DNA of 64,000 bases from Capitella teleta (GCA_000328365.1 KB306385.1:24106-88105); one strand, 5' to 3'; shown: positions 1 to 12,327, numbered from the stretch's first letter. Notes: a model not told the origin generated them from the letters alone. Made by a program: numbers and translations.

Positions 1-378
1 ACTACATGTACATATGTCGGAACCAATGACCCATTTTCTGGGCTGCTCTCATTCAGATCTTCAATTTAATATGCTGTGTGCTAACCGTAAACTTACTTTT
101 GGCCTAATCAAGGTAACTAATTGGCAATTTTACCCATATTCCACCAAAGGGATTTTGCCCGATTTTGAGTATGTTAATAACTAAATAAGGATGTCATTCT
201 GAATGTATTCCACTAAAAATAAATTCTATTGAAATTTGTCCGGGTCAAACTCTATATTGAGTGGCCTACAGTGACATGTTCACACACGGAGTGGTGTTAC
301 AAAAAAGTGGACCAATGAGCTGTTAACCACAAAATGCACGTTTGGTGGAAGTGGAACAGGATTGGCAGTCGCATTTAA
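1..378. other. Left-edge flank, no gene seen
   Basis: AT-rich sequence upstream of the TTAA-flanked inverted-repeat element. I see no convincing exon, RNA gene or repeat in it. Confidence 0.5.
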
Positions 379-465
379 GGTAGTGTATCCTTTATTGCTT
401 CAGAGACCTCGGTAAACCTCGGGTCCTCTCGGAAATCTTCCGAAAAAGATCATAACGCACACGAA

Positions 466-1350
466 AACGTTATGATTACGATAGCGGAAACTCACAGAGC
501 TCATCATGTGTTGTTGACAAGTTGTCGAAATTGCTCGAATTTGATCTTTCAGGTGTCAAATCATCAAATCGCGATGATAAAGCAACCTATATAATAGGAA
601 AAGTGACCGGCGAAGCGGGAGAATCTGAGGACGAGTGGATGAAGCGGTAAGTCTCGTCAGAAGTTGAAGTATTGATTATAGTATCTATCACAAACTCACA
701 CTACTCACAGTCACACCATTCAGTGATTCACCCATTGTTATCATTGTATCTAATGATTTAGACTAATGTACATGATAATGTATGTATTGTTTACATTCGA
801 TGATTCGGATCGTGTGCAATCAGCAATGTCAAGATTCTATGTGTAATGCCCAGCCAACCCCGCGAACCGATGGTTGTGCCGTCGTCTGCTCGTTAGACAT
901 TATGATGATCATTACGTCATGTGTAATAAGCAAGAATTTCATGAATATCACAATAATTGAATATGAATATCGGTTGTATAGGACATTCAAAATGATTCAG
1001 TCAATAAATGTGACTGTCACTAGGACAAATATGTCCCGAATCTAGGTATAAATACCGCCATATCAGTTACTGGTACTAGTATTAGTACTTACAGACACAC
1101 ATACTTGTAGTAGTACATTGCACATATACTAGTAGATCTGGCACACTCTGCTAACCTAGTGTAACATTGACATCAACTGTTTCAGAATCAACAGCGTCTC
1201 CCTTCGCCCTCACAGCAACCTCTCCCTCTCAATGTTGATGAGAATTATCTGAATCGAGAATCAACTGTGCAAGATCCATACCATCACGATCAGGACCGAC
1301 TGAGCAACTCGCATAGTAATATCAAGCCCATCCCTAATTATTTCTTGTGA
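466..1350 (+). CDS. Possible 3' exons of an unrecognised gene
   Basis: An open frame runs from about 466 to 646 and ends in a good donor (AAGCG then GTAAGT). Its translation is charged and protein-like (ending GKVTGEAGESEDEWMKR). A second candidate exon starts at 1186 after TGTTTCAG and stays open in one frame to a TGA at 1348-1350, Gln/Pro/Ser-rich, ending KPIPNYFL. An AATAAA follows at 1459. The first exon ends in phase 2 while the longest frame of the second needs phase 0. So either a middle exon is unseen or the shorter frame, which stops after about 22 codons, is used. I do not recognise the product. The two pieces lie between the inverted repeats at 379 and 2100 and could belong to a transposon-borne gene. 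Confidence 0.27.
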
Positions 1351-1458
1351 AGGATTGTCTTACATTGTTGAAACTAATTTCGTTTGCTCTTGTACTGTCA
1401 CTCAGTAAGAAGTCAGTCGCAATACAGTTTAGTATTGCTATTTTTGTACAACATCCTG

Positions 1459-1464
1459 AATAAA
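1459..1464 (+). terminator. Poly(A) signal AATAAA
   Basis: Consensus AATAAA about 110 bases after the TGA of the candidate 3' exon, supporting a plus-strand transcript end here. Confidence 0.35.
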
Positions 1465-2100
1465 GAAAAATATTACTTTTTTTTTCAGTTGTTTTCTGTG
1501 ACATTATGTGTTTCACTTGTATCTACATCGTTTACCCTCAGAGCATGACCAAGTCGTAAATTTCCATTAATACTCAAATTTTTCACAATTCTGACATTTG
1601 GCCAAATAGGGGGTAGGGTTGTTGAAAGTTGAAAACTAGTCCAGTGATCCCATAATATCTTTTGTTTGAATGTGTTCTAAATTGGATGATAATTTTTTGT
1701 CCCAAAATAATGGCCTGGAGAGCCAGTATTGAGTTGCAAATACAACAGAAGAGTAAACTCGCCATGTTCTTTCCAGGCAATTCTCATACACAAACACCGT
1801 TATCTCCACTCGATCTGATTGTATGATTACCAAATTTCAACCAGGTATAGATCTATGCCTGAGCATTGTAAGGGCTTATTTTGAACATGCTGCACTATCA
1901 ATTAGTTGCTGAGCCATTTTCAGAAAACCGTTATGTATACTGCCTGTACTGCATGGTATTAAGTATACCAACAAAATGATCTGTTTTTGCACCAGCACAT
2001 GGGGGTTTCTCCATTCTGTTGTATCATTCTCCATCACACAAAAAATGTTTGGAGTAATTCTTGTGTGATGACTTTTTTTTTCAATAAGGGATACACTACC

Positions 2101-2591
2101 TTAAATCATACAATTTCATAATCAGTATATTCGATGGATACAAAGGACTCAAAAGATTTGTCATAAGAGAACACCGAGGACCTTTATCAGTCTATAACCA
2201 TGTATGAATTAAAATGAGAATTTACTTATGAATCAGGAGCATACCATATTATTGTAGCTAACACTGAAAGCAAAACTCGTACCAATAATCAAACTGAAAG
2301 ATCCTGAAATTTTGCGTCAATCTACAACCATTATGCGCAAAACAGTTCCGCGTATAGCATTCATAAATATGCTACCAAGGTAAATATAACAAGAAAACTT
2401 ATCAAAGAGTGTCAAACCTCACCAGTGAAGGATCACTCATTCCTACTAGAAACGTTTAGGATCAAATCTTTTGGCCCTGTTCACAACACCTTACACCCTG
2501 AAGTAACGCCAATTGAAAAGCAGAAGCCTAGAGATTGGTAGGCAGAAGAGTTTGACATTCTTTATTGTGGGCGACAAGAAGATAGGAGCGT
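2101..2591. other. Intergenic, 3' flank of RPL18
   Basis: AT-rich sequence between the TTAA element and the RPL18 stop codon. It should include the RPL18 3' UTR (minus strand). No other feature is seen. Confidence 0.5.
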
Positions 2592-3805
2592 CTACTTCTT
2601 GTAACCACGGCTGGCTCTTCTTCCACGGGCACGCTCGAACTTGCGGCCCTTGGAGCGCACATGGGGCTTGGAGTGGCTGTGGGGCAGACCGGGTGCAGCG
2701 CCAAAGTGCTTCTGGGATTCACGCTGGCTTCGGGGACCCTGGACGAGGACGGTCCTCTGTCCCTTGGGGGCCTTCAGGGCCAACTGGTCAAAGGTCATGA
2801 TCTCACCACCGCTCTTGATGATGCGAGCACGAGCCTCCTCAGTGACGTGAAGGGCGCACACCTAGAGAAGATCAAGCATTGGTTGGAAGCAAAATCACAC
2901 AAGGGAAACGCACCTTCATTTTGGGGATCTCAAAGATTCTGACATCATTGGTGATGGTTCCAACGACAACAGCGACTTTGTTCTCGCGACCAGGCTTCTT
3001 CATCAAACGCACCTGTGATATAAACACCACTTAGCAAAGGGAAAGACTTAGCTAAAGTTACATAAAAGTAATAATAGATTGTTAAAACATGCAAACAGGA
3101 CACTTAGGTCAGTTATATTACATCGGCACAAAATCTCACCAGTCTGTGGATGGACAGAGGAGCTCTGTTGGTGCGGCTCATAAAGAGTCTCTTGAGGATG
3201 ATCTTGTTGAACTTGGCATCGGTCCTTCTGGCCAAGAAGCGGTAAAGCTGGGAACAGGAGAACGGTCAGGGATTATTATTCGGTCATGAACGACAGTGCG
3301 AAAGATGATTTTTTTAAAGCAAGAATGCAACATTCCGTATAAAAACACTGCTTAAATGCTATCAATTGAATTGAGGTCATAACGATATGTTTGCTTCATG
3401 TCATGCGTCAAAACTGTTCAGGTGGGTGGGCGATAATGGGTTAACCTAACAATAAACAATGTGATGGAACAGCTATGAATTAGATAAATTTCAGTAAAAT
3501 CTTCAGTTTAAGACTCAGCGGATTACGCCATTAACAAAATGAGCTAATGAAACAGGAAACGTGACGACGTACCTTCACCAGCAGACGGAGGTAAACATCC
3601 TCGCTCTTGGGAGCTTTGCGGACTACCTTCCTCTTGTGTTTATGGCTAATGTCGATACCCTGGAATAAAAAAATCACAAAATAAGTACACAAATAGGAAG
3701 AAACATTATTTCATAATTCATTCTCGTGATAATTTCATCTTTATAGCTTAAGATGACTTAAATATATTCCGATTTTGAAAACTATCATTTCGGGCCGCTC
3801 ACCAT
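2592..3805 (-). CDS. RPL18: 60S ribosomal protein L18 (eL18)
   Basis: Complete five-exon gene for ribosomal protein eL18 of the large cytosolic subunit. Exons, in transcript order, are 3803-3805 (ATG only), 3573-3659, 3140-3247, 2914-3012 and 2592-2861. All join in frame with GT-AG introns and give 188 residues, the same length as human RPL18. The first exon carries only the start codon, as in vertebrate RPL18. Diagnostic stretches are [40 protein letters not shown] and the C-terminal [20 protein letters not shown]. The last intron (2862-2913) is only 52 nt. The gene is head-to-head with sphingosine kinase, about 2.1 kb from its start codon. I searched the introns for box C/D snoRNA signatures and found none that convinced me. 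All motifs look intact, so it appears functional. Confidence 0.97.
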
Positions 3806-3821
3806 TTTGCCTGACAGACGT

Positions 3822-3832
3822 AAAAGAGGAAG
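3822..3832 (-). promoter_or_regulatory. RPL18: 5' TOP-like pyrimidine tract of RPL18
   Basis: Read on the minus strand, CTTCCTCTTTT lies about 17 bases upstream of the RPL18 ATG. Ribosomal protein mRNAs normally start with such a C-plus-pyrimidine tract (terminal oligopyrimidine), which gives mTOR/LARP1-dependent translation. The exact cap site is inferred. Confidence 0.55.
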
Positions 3833-3845
3833 TTGAGGGGATTCT

Positions 3846-5953
3846 GGGAGCGGAAGGTCTTTCTATTTATGAGAGTAACGACAAACGAATAGATTGCCAT
3901 CTTGTTTCCATTAGTATATTTGGATTTAAGATTCATTCTTCCACATGCCGATTGGTAGATCTGTCACTAAAGTTTGTCTTATCTTTGATACTTTGGTATA
4001 TAATTAAATAATAATAATTTGGAATTGAACCGCATTTCCGAAGAAAAAGGCTGAAGGGGCATTGTCTTGATATTGGGTGCATAATGAACTGTCTCGTTGT
4101 CGCTACTCTATCAATCACAAGCGAATGCGATGCACCAAGTAAAGAGCAACATCTATGATCTTCGCTTCAGTTCAAAGCGATACCCCGATAGACTGATAGA
4201 GAATCACACTCCCACTCTGGCTGCACATATTGTCACATAATGCATCGACAGGGAAGGGAAGCCTCTTTGAATTTGCTCTGACTGATATAAACAGTTTCTG
4301 GGAAGAATTGAGGAATTCTGTCCGCTGTCTTGGCAACTGATCGATCCGTGGAGATCCAATTAATCAGCTGATAGATTTTCTATTTGACAAATTTTCTAAG
4401 GCGGAGTTCTCTCTATCATCTTAGCGGAGTCTGTGTTGCAGTTCACCTGACGCATGATTTGACAGGTAATGTGTATGGATTCTGATCCCGATTCAAAAAT
4501 AGAAGTTATCAAATTAATATCTATAATCTTAAAGGGTGGATAGCACAGATTCTCGGACGAGGTCTGTATGGGTCTCGCTTAGCACAGATTCTCGGGCGAG
4601 GTCTGTATACCCATTGGGCTCGCTGTAGTATGTCAGCTAGGTCTCGCTGTAGTATGTCAGCTAAAGGGTGGATTACATTACTGGCCAGAAATGGATGAAC
4701 GTATTATTATTAGATCATTTTTAGATGGCATAGATGCCATCCAGAAACCCATGTTATGCATTACCAAAGTGGCATGTACCTTTAGGCCCGGGATGAAGCT
4801 GGACATAAAAACTAGTGATGGGCGAATATTGAATTGGTCAGAATGACCAATTTAAGAGCAGATCGCCACATGATTGGTCAAGTTCTGCCAAGTGTGTCGA
4901 TGCACTGCTCTTTTTCAAGCCAATAAGTTCAATGAAATTCACTGCAGTGTTGTGGACCCAGTGATCAGCGGCCCATGACAAACCCAAGCCCCTAAGCAAA
5001 CTACAAATAATGAAGTTTTACTCAAATATTAGACCAACGATGTTTGCATGGTCATCACTTATAATTCTTTGAACAACACAACCAAGTGCCATGCCTCATT
5101 TCAATTAGTCTTGCTGTTCTTTCATGATAGGTGCACATAAGATGAAATACTTGGCTACAGGTACCGGTATATAGTTTCATTACTATAATTTTATAACCGG
5201 TATAAGGTCATCTATATTTTCATTCAATTTTCTCAAACTGACTCAGGTGCCAATCATCAACTTTTATGACCCTATAGTTAATGGCCTTTGAATGAGGTCC
5301 ATTAATTAAATTTATAATGTATCATATAATTCATATTGTAGATATTACTGTAATTATTAAGAACAATGATGGCAATCACACTGACTTCATCCCCTCCTGA
5401 TTCCTGGGAGTTAAAGTTATTCAATTGAAATGAATGGGTTGAGGGACCTCATAGCCTCAATTAGTGAGGGCAATCTTGTCACGCGATCTGAGCTGATGAG
5501 TGTATGAACTGAGTCTTTAGGTCATTCCAGGCTATTTCTAGCTTCTGCAGTTTTTCACTTTATCAAATTGATTTACCCGGTAAATAATATGGTGGAATTT
5601 TGATTTTTTTATTTGAGTTTTTGTATCTTTCTTTTATAGCTGCGTAAGATTGTACCCAGGAAACTGTAAATTGTAAATGCTATTTGTTTGATGTATATTA
5701 AAGAACATAATTGAGTTGGAATTATGTTATTACAATTAATATCGGCCGCAAATTTGATTTTTTCAAACAGCTGATCATGAGACTGATAGATTGGTGAATT
5801 ACAAAGACCATACACATTAGGGTTATTGATAACTTGATAAGCCATCCCAAGAATCATAGAATGTCATTATCACTTGCCCTTATCATGAAATATCAATACA
5901 CTAATTAATGCTGAGCTTTTCATATAAAAAAAAACATCCTTCTCTTTTATTCA
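3846..5953. other. Divergent RPL18/sphingosine kinase intergenic region, with a candidate kinase 5' UTR donor
   Basis: This region separates two divergent genes. The kinase ATG exon opens just after an acceptor (TTTATTCAG ending at 5954), so an untranslated exon should lie upstream. A plausible donor is GACAG then GTAATG near 4464. The nested short repeat at 4530-4673 sits downstream of that donor, within the inferred intron. ACCGGT palindromes recur near 5160-5210. Nothing else is recognised. Confidence 0.35.
4530..4673 (+). mobile_element. Nested pair of ~52-58 bp mobile elements with 11-bp target duplications
   Basis: An outer copy (4541-4579 plus 4649-4661, 52 bp) is flanked by the 11-bp duplication TAAAGGGTGGA (4530-4540 and 4662-4672). 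A second copy of the same element (4580-4637, 58 bp) is inserted inside it, flanked by its own 11-bp duplication, TGGGTCTCGCT versus TAGGTCTCGCT (4569-4579 and 4638-4648). Both start TAGCACAGATTCTCGG and end GTAGTATGTCAGC. A third copy with a different 11-bp duplication lies at 12080-12161. There is no long terminal inverted repeat and no A-tail. An internal hairpin (CAGA..CTCG / CGAG..TCTG) is present. The 11-bp duplication length resembles Mutator-like elements, but the family is unassigned. Confidence 0.75.
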
Positions 5954-5959
5954 GTCGCT

Positions 5960-8900
5960 ATGGGAACCAACGGTCACCAAGTGAATGGAGTCTCTATCCT
6001 CAGCGGAGACTTCCCTCTGTTTCAGAATTCGAAATCTCTGCACACAGTCAGTGTGACTTCCTCAGAGATCTCATGGAAGGACACGGCTGCAAAGAAGTCT
6101 CCTCAGAGCTTCCACATGAAGGACGTGATTGGCTGCGATTGCATGAAGGGGAAGATGGATAGTGACCCCAAGTCTTACCTCACTGTCTATGCTTATCCGC
6201 ATAAGAAGAAATTTGCCAGCAAGAAAACCACAAGAAAACGACAAACGGTTATCATTGTGTTTGGCAAAAGTCAAAGCCGAGCAGAAAATGAGGAGGAATC
6301 AAAGTTGTGGTGGAAGGTCATTAAGTGCATCTTGAGCAATGTGCCTATTTCTCCTGGTCAGGGTGAGATATGTTTTACTGGATTTATTTTTTTTGCATGT
6401 GTTCTTGATTGGTATTAGTCAAAGGATATGAATAGTAATCTAGATGACTAGTAATCACCAGTTCGGCTACTTATGCTATAGACTCTTGACATATGTTGAT
6501 GCGCATAAGTGACGACAATCAGGTCACATTGTACCATAGATAATTTTGTTTTTGTTTGGCAAGCAAAATTTAGTACTGTCACTGTATTACTTGTACCGGT
6601 ATACAGCAAAACCAATGTTCTTTAAGAGCAATAATTGTGATATGTGCGCAGTCGTCGGTACCCGTATAGCTCTTATTGCATTTGGGGTTTTTTTTTTGTA
6701 CTCCAAACTGCAGCTATCTGCGTTTTTATTTCCTCAATTTTAGGTCACAGGAATTTTTTCTTCTGAACATGGGAGCCTTCAACCTTTGAACATCTCATAA
6801 ATTTAAATTATAGTTCTGTGATAAAAGCAAAGAAAACTGACAACTTCAGTCTTTAGATTTGAAGAAAAAAACAAAAAAACAAGCAAACAAAAATGGATAA
6901 ACTGAATGGGGTTTAACCGTTTAATTCAAGCATCTTCTGTTCATAGTCTTAATTGCCATCAATATTTTTGTGTTCATTAAAAATATCCTATCTTTTAAAC
7001 TTGAGTCTTTAGATATGAATATCAATGAATCAGTGAATTACAGTGAAAATATTTCTGGGCTTACATAGTTCTATAAAACAAGACCATGTTATTTTTATCT
7101 CATGTTGTTGCTTATCTTTTTATACATGTACTCACTGAGTCACTTTGCCCTTTGACCTTTCGTACTCTGGATGACTGACCAAGTAGTCAAGTACACCCAG
7201 TTATCAAGTATACATGTACTCAAATGTAGCTCATGTCCTTAAGTGGGACTAAATTTGCTTTCATCAGCGATATACGCTCAGCCACACCCAAATATGACAT
7301 TGACGAAAGTTCACGAAACTCTGTTTTTTTCTTTTCTTCACATGAGTAAAAAAGGGATATTCTTTATCATATTAGTAATTTAAATAGCGCCATGTATTTG
7401 TAGATTTTTGGTCCATTTTAATTGTTACCTCTTGTCCGTTGCAGATCTGACTCAGCTGACTATTCCTCTGACCAAGCGCTTCCTTGTGCTGGTCAATCCG
7501 TTCAGTGGTCCTGGTCTGGCACTGACCTTGTTCCAAGAGCGAGTTGTACCAATGTTGGCAGAAGCGGGCTTCCCCTACCACATGATAGTGACCGGTGGGT
7601 GTCAGCTTATCTGCGCTTATCTCCAGACGTCCATATCAGAGAGTGCACGTGGTGGTCGTTAGATTGCATTGTGGAAAACGAAAAAGTGACTTGTTCAGAT
7701 TGACCTCATGCCCCATGTCCATATCATGAAGAATAATCACAGCACATGCACTCAATTGACCCTGCTTGTCTAAAAGTCTGGTTTCGTCATCATTGGGGAT
7801 TTAAATATTGTTACATGTATATGCGCAATCCAATTACCCGTATTAAAATAAGCCCACGAAAAAAATTAATATGGAGGCAAAAACAGTTGTGATCACACCA
7901 GATGATCAGGGCGTTGTGTACTTGTGATGCTCTGAGCATTTTTTCTTGCAAAGCAATTCCTGTGAATTCACTTGGTGAATCCAGAAGAGACAACCCATCT
8001 GATAGTTGCATAGTTCAATTGCCTCCCAGAGAATGCATCAATTATTTTGTGTTTAATTCTGCCAAATAACTCAAGATTTTATTGTTGTTCACAGAGCATG
8101 CTGGACATGGCCGACAGTTGATGCAATCCCTGGAGCTTGACCAGTGGGCTGGAGTGGTCATTGTGTCCGGGGATGGACTTATCTATGAGGTGACAGTCCC
8201 ATGTTATTTTATTATGTTGCATTGTTTTCTGTTGTTGTTTTTGGGGGTTTTTTTTGGGGGGGGAGTGTTGGGATTTGATTGACATCGTAGAAAATATCAG
8301 GGGGGAAATGCTGTGGCAGTGCTTTCTGCAATAAGTTAGCATTATAACTTTATAACTCTGGTGACTAACTTTAATAACCAGAGTGGCTGCTTCTGATTTG
8401 AAAGCGTTTTTCTCCTGTTAAAGATCCTCTTGGACCACTAATAGGTGTTATAACTTATAAGGATAGCTGAAATATTACTGTTATTACATAATTTTTCTAC
8501 TTGTTTCTTCTGTTTGTCTAGATTTGTTTTGGTTAGTTACAAAGCTCTTGAATACCTCTAATCTATCTTTGAAGATTTAGCATTTAATTGATTCATTGAG
8601 TTGAGCTTGAGGATTTGAGATTTAATGTTTGAATTATAGTTGAATATATTGTACATTTTGCTGAGAATTTGCTATGGGATATTTTTATTTTTTTATCAGC
8701 CATTTTATAGCCATTATACACTTTATCCTAGGCTTCGGCGATAATTAAACAAAAATAGCACAATAATTTTCATGAATTTATTGCAATAATTATAATTATC
8801 GTGATAATTACTTCACCGGTAGTGAGTGGCTGTGTGATGCAAAGTACCAATGAAAAATTATAATTGACAAATTGCTCTGAGTCACCATGGGATGAAAATC

Positions 8901-10941
8901 ATGAAATGCAGTTAAACAACTTGGATGAACCTTAGGCTTAGCACAAATACTCAATCATGTATTGCAAGAAAAGTGAACTTGATTTTTATATCTCTGAACC
9001 ACCTCTCCATGTGTGTCTAGAATTTCAAGTCTTACGTTGGCCTTTAAGGTTAATTGCAATATAGTATACGAAGTTCAGTTAAATATAATAAAATATTGAA
9101 GCTTTAATATTTCCAAGTGAGCTGAAAATATCCCGGGCAGGCTGAATGCAGAGGTATGTGAACCCACAGTATTCTTCAGTTTTGTCAATCGTAAAATTTT
9201 ACACAGTGCATCCTTGTGTCATTCAGCTAGACTTTAAAACATACCTCACTATTGTTCATGATTGAACTAATGGCTAAAATTTATTATGAAAATGAGCCTT
9301 GAAGTAACATAACTTTGCGAATTTGAATTTTTTTTTTTAATTTAATTATCAATAATTATTGATGAGGAAAATTATTGATATCGAGTTGGGTAGTTATCGA
9401 AAATATCGATGTATTGAAAATATCGCCCAAGTCTACTTTATCCTCAATCATGCTCAAAAGAATAAAAGCTGAGCACTGAAATTAAGCGGTTATCAGCTTC
9501 CAGAACTCCCAACATGGGTGAGAAATTTCATCGATTTAGAATACATTATAGGTGGCCTATTCTTTCAGAAATACTCATCCAGCACTAAACTTATTACCTC
9601 ATCATTCATTGCAATCTGACTCATCATACACCCTCGATGAGGAGGATTGCTTCATCTGAGATTTCCCTTTAATTTCCTCTTTTCTCATTGACAGGTGATC
9701 AATGGTTTGATGGAGCGAGAAGATTGGGAGAAAGCCATAAAAATGCCGATTGGCACTTTGCCTGGGGGCTCAGGGAACGCCCTTTGCGTCTCCATGCTGT
9801 TCGCTGCAGGGTATGTCGCACTTTTGGTGATATGTAATACTTATAATCTCTTTTCTTTTTTTTTTTTTTTTTTTGCATGCAGTGAGCCAACCGGGGACAA
9901 TGCAATGCTGCACGCCACTTTTGCTCTGATTAAACATGAGGTAATTCCCATGGATATTGTTGCCGTGGATACAGTTTCAGGGAAGCGTCTCTACTCCTTC
10001 CTGTCTGTTGCGTGGGGCCTGACATCTGACGTCGATATTGAGAGTGAAAGGTATCGCAGCATGGGAGGAGCTCGCTTCACAGTTGGAGCGATGGCACGCA
10101 TCATCAGTGGGTCACCTCTTGCTTTTATTCAACACAAAAGTTCATTTCTCTCTTTCTTCTGTCTTCAGATTTGCGCAAATACCACGGCCGGGTGTCTTTC
10201 CTGCCAGCGGATGACTTTGTGCCAGGTCCTATGACGAGATCGCGCAGTTTGTGTGAATCGCAAATAAGCAGTCAGCTGGCGATCACAACACAACCAGTGC
10301 ATCGTTCTGTGTCCATGACAGAGGAGTTCCAACGGCCGAACCGACGCCAGAGCGATCTTGGCTCTCTGCCAGAGAGTGCATCCGAACTGAACCTCACGGA
10401 CACTGACGCAAATCTAGTCAAAGTGGATGTCGGGAGCAATGGCGGAATGAACAGCAACCACAATTCCTCCAACAATCTCCCCACATTTGATGCGGAGCGT
10501 GACGCCAAAATGGTGGCGCCACACGTGCCGACACCCCTGCTGCCGGCGTTATCGGAACCCATTCCAAGCAACTGGATCACCCTCGACCAAACGTTCATTC
10601 AAGTGGTTGCGGCTTACCAAACTCACTTGAACGCGGACTTCATTGTCACCAATGAATGTCGCTTCAACGATGGCGTTTTGCATCTGACCATGTCATCTGG
10701 TGACTGCTCAAGGAGACAGGTTTTGCAACAAATCTCTGACTTCATTGAAGAAAAGATTCATACGAATCCGGATGTTGAACTTCTACGTGTGAAAGCATTT
10801 CGCTTGGAGCCCATTAGTCCTCCGGGTAACATGTGTGTGGACGGAGAACTAGTTGAGTATGGAACGATACAGGCGCAAGTGCTGCCCTCTATGGCACGGA
10901 TTATGACCTTGACCCCTAAGTATCAGGTCACTCAACTTTAG
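5960..10941 (+). CDS. SPHK1: Sphingosine kinase
   Basis: Lipid kinase that phosphorylates sphingosine to sphingosine-1-phosphate in the cytosol and at membranes. Six coding exons: 5960-6362, 7445-7594, 8095-8189, 9695-9810, 9883-10106 and 10169-10941. They join in frame to 586 residues. Conserved regions in order: LLVLVNPFSGPG-type nucleotide loop (here FLVLVNPFSGPGLAL, about residues 150-164); the catalytic VSGDGLIYE with Asp211 as presumed general base; INGLMEREDWEKAIKMPIGT and LPGGSGNALC; the lipid-binding AWGLTSDVDIESERYR; and the C-terminal KAFRLEPISPPGN with DGELVEYG. Between the DADKc-like core and the C-terminal block is a Ser/Asn-rich insert (about residues 345-445), closer in style to vertebrate SPHK2. 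No N-terminal signal is evident. Vertebrate SPHK1/2 orthology is not resolved; the symbol marks the family. An upstream untranslated exon is likely because an acceptor lies 6 bases before the ATG. Confidence 0.95.
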
Positions 10942-11908
10942 CCTGGTTTATACTTTCTGTACAACATCCTCTCAGCCGTAATATTTCATATCTTTTAATA
11001 TTCTCTATGCACTTATTTCTGTGAGCAATCACTTACTACATTCTCAAATTTTTCCAATCAAAACAATGCTCAAAGGAATATCCTGTTGTTATCATAATTA
11101 TGCTAACAATTGTCTTGTGAATTGTTTGTCGGAAAACAGTCATTCTTGGTTCTTGCCTGGTGTCAAATGCAACTTTACGACTTGCCATATCGCACCTAAA
11201 GTCAATGTGCAATCTTAGCGGAATACCCGTTATGATGATTTGGTAATAGTGAGATGGATGTTGATATTGCATGAAATAATATTCCAATCTGTATTATTTT
11301 TATTGCTTTACACTTATTTCATTGTCTATACTTTGATCATCATTGCTTTGCCGTCCAATAATTTGCTTTATTTTGCATCTCATTTGCTTACATTATAGCT
11401 CACAGATCATAGCTTGAAAATTATTGTTTTCCTGGAAGACTTAATCATGGTTGTTTATTCTGAGATGCACTGATTAAATTTGATACCTTTGAGCCTTAGA
11501 CATTATTACTGTTGTATATGTGATGTTAGGATAGCATTTTGTGGTATTCTTAAGCGCAAATTTTAGCATTGTAATTGTCACAAACATTTTGAATTCTTCT
11601 CTTCTAGAAATTCTGTAATTGTAAATGCTAATTATTGGGACATGTGTCCTGTATTTCTGTGCCATGCAACTGATGTAAGTCCGAGCCATCTTTCACGTTG
11701 CATTCCATTTCAATCAGAATATTTCATTATTTCATTTATTTCATTACAATCCAATATCCATGTCATTTGCATACATATCAAATGTATGTTATGTGATATG
11801 TAATGTCTATTTTAGTTTATTTTCTATGATTATTGTTTTTCAATGATATTTTCTAATATTATTGTAATTCTGTTTCGATTTTATTTTATATTATCCGTGT
11901 ATCCGTAA

Positions 11909-11914
11909 AATAAA
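11909..11914 (+). terminator. Poly(A) signal of sphingosine kinase
   Basis: AATAAA about 970 bases after the stop codon. The intervening 10942-11908 is AT-rich and lacks exons, consistent with a ~1-kb 3' UTR. Confidence 0.55.
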
Positions 11915-12079
11915 TAATCATCCTCTGCTTCGTTTTGTTGCGTTGATTCTCTTGAGTAAATCTTACATTTAATCCAGTCATTTCTGAGAGATGCGTTATA
12001 AATTTGATAGAACGTGCGTTATGATTCCATTCAACGTTGTGAAAGTTGAAGCTGTGCTGCAGGCATACTTGCATAGGCA

Positions 12080-12161
12080 TAGTCAAAACTTAGCACAGAT
12101 TCTCGGGCGAGGTCTGTATACCTCCCTTGGGCTCGCTGTAGTATGTCAGCTAGTCAAAACT
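12080..12161 (+). mobile_element. Third copy of the ~60-bp mobile element with 11-bp target duplication
   Basis: The element spans 12091-12150 (60 bp). It starts TAGCACAGATTCTCGGGCGA and ends GCTGTAGTATGTCAGC, nearly identical to the copies at 4541-4661. It is flanked by the perfect 11-bp duplication TAGTCAAAACT (12080-12090 and 12151-12161). It differs from the inner 4.6-kb copy mainly in a few bases in the middle (ACCTCCCTTGGG versus ACCCATTGGG). Confidence 0.75.
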
Positions 12162-12327
12162 AAACTTCTCATCAATTTTCTATGAGGTAATTATCCAGAA
12201 GTTTTGAATCTGCCAGCTATGCAATTAAATTGCAAATCGGACTAACAAATGATTGTACTCTTCTCAAGTTCTCGGTATCTGACAGAATCGCGTTTCTTCA
12301 TGTCATCGGAATCGTGTATTGATCCCG

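Larger units (their letters stand above)
379..2100. mobile_element. TTAA-flanked terminal-inverted-repeat element (Kolobok- or piggyBac-like), no transposase seen
   Basis: The left end reads GGTAGTGTATCC followed by TTTATTG. The right end is its reverse complement with one mismatch in 19 bases (GGATACACTACC at 2089-2100). Both ends are flanked by TTAA (375-378 and 2101-2104). TTAA target duplication is the hallmark of piggyBac and Kolobok DNA transposons; the terminal GG fits the usual piggyBac CCY end poorly. No transposase core is visible inside, so this is probably a non-autonomous or internally deleted copy. The interior includes coding-looking segments and a poly(A) signal, so either the element carries gene 3' exons or host exons lie between the repeats. 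Confidence 0.55.

Noticed and set aside
3013-3800. snoRNA in RPL18 introns
   Set aside because: Ribosomal protein introns often host snoRNAs, but no paired C and D boxes with terminal stem were found in any of the introns.
8200-8270. G-quadruplex-like G-runs in a sphingosine kinase intron
   Set aside because: Runs of G interleaved with long T-runs look like low-complexity intron sequence; there is no regulatory context.
11991-12185. Possible duplicated WAPL exon near iRhom
   Set aside because: A 15-base identity and loose similarity to the WAPL sequence at 56.7 kb exist, but no WAPL protein motif survives and the frame runs into the 60-bp element; more likely a shared short repeat.
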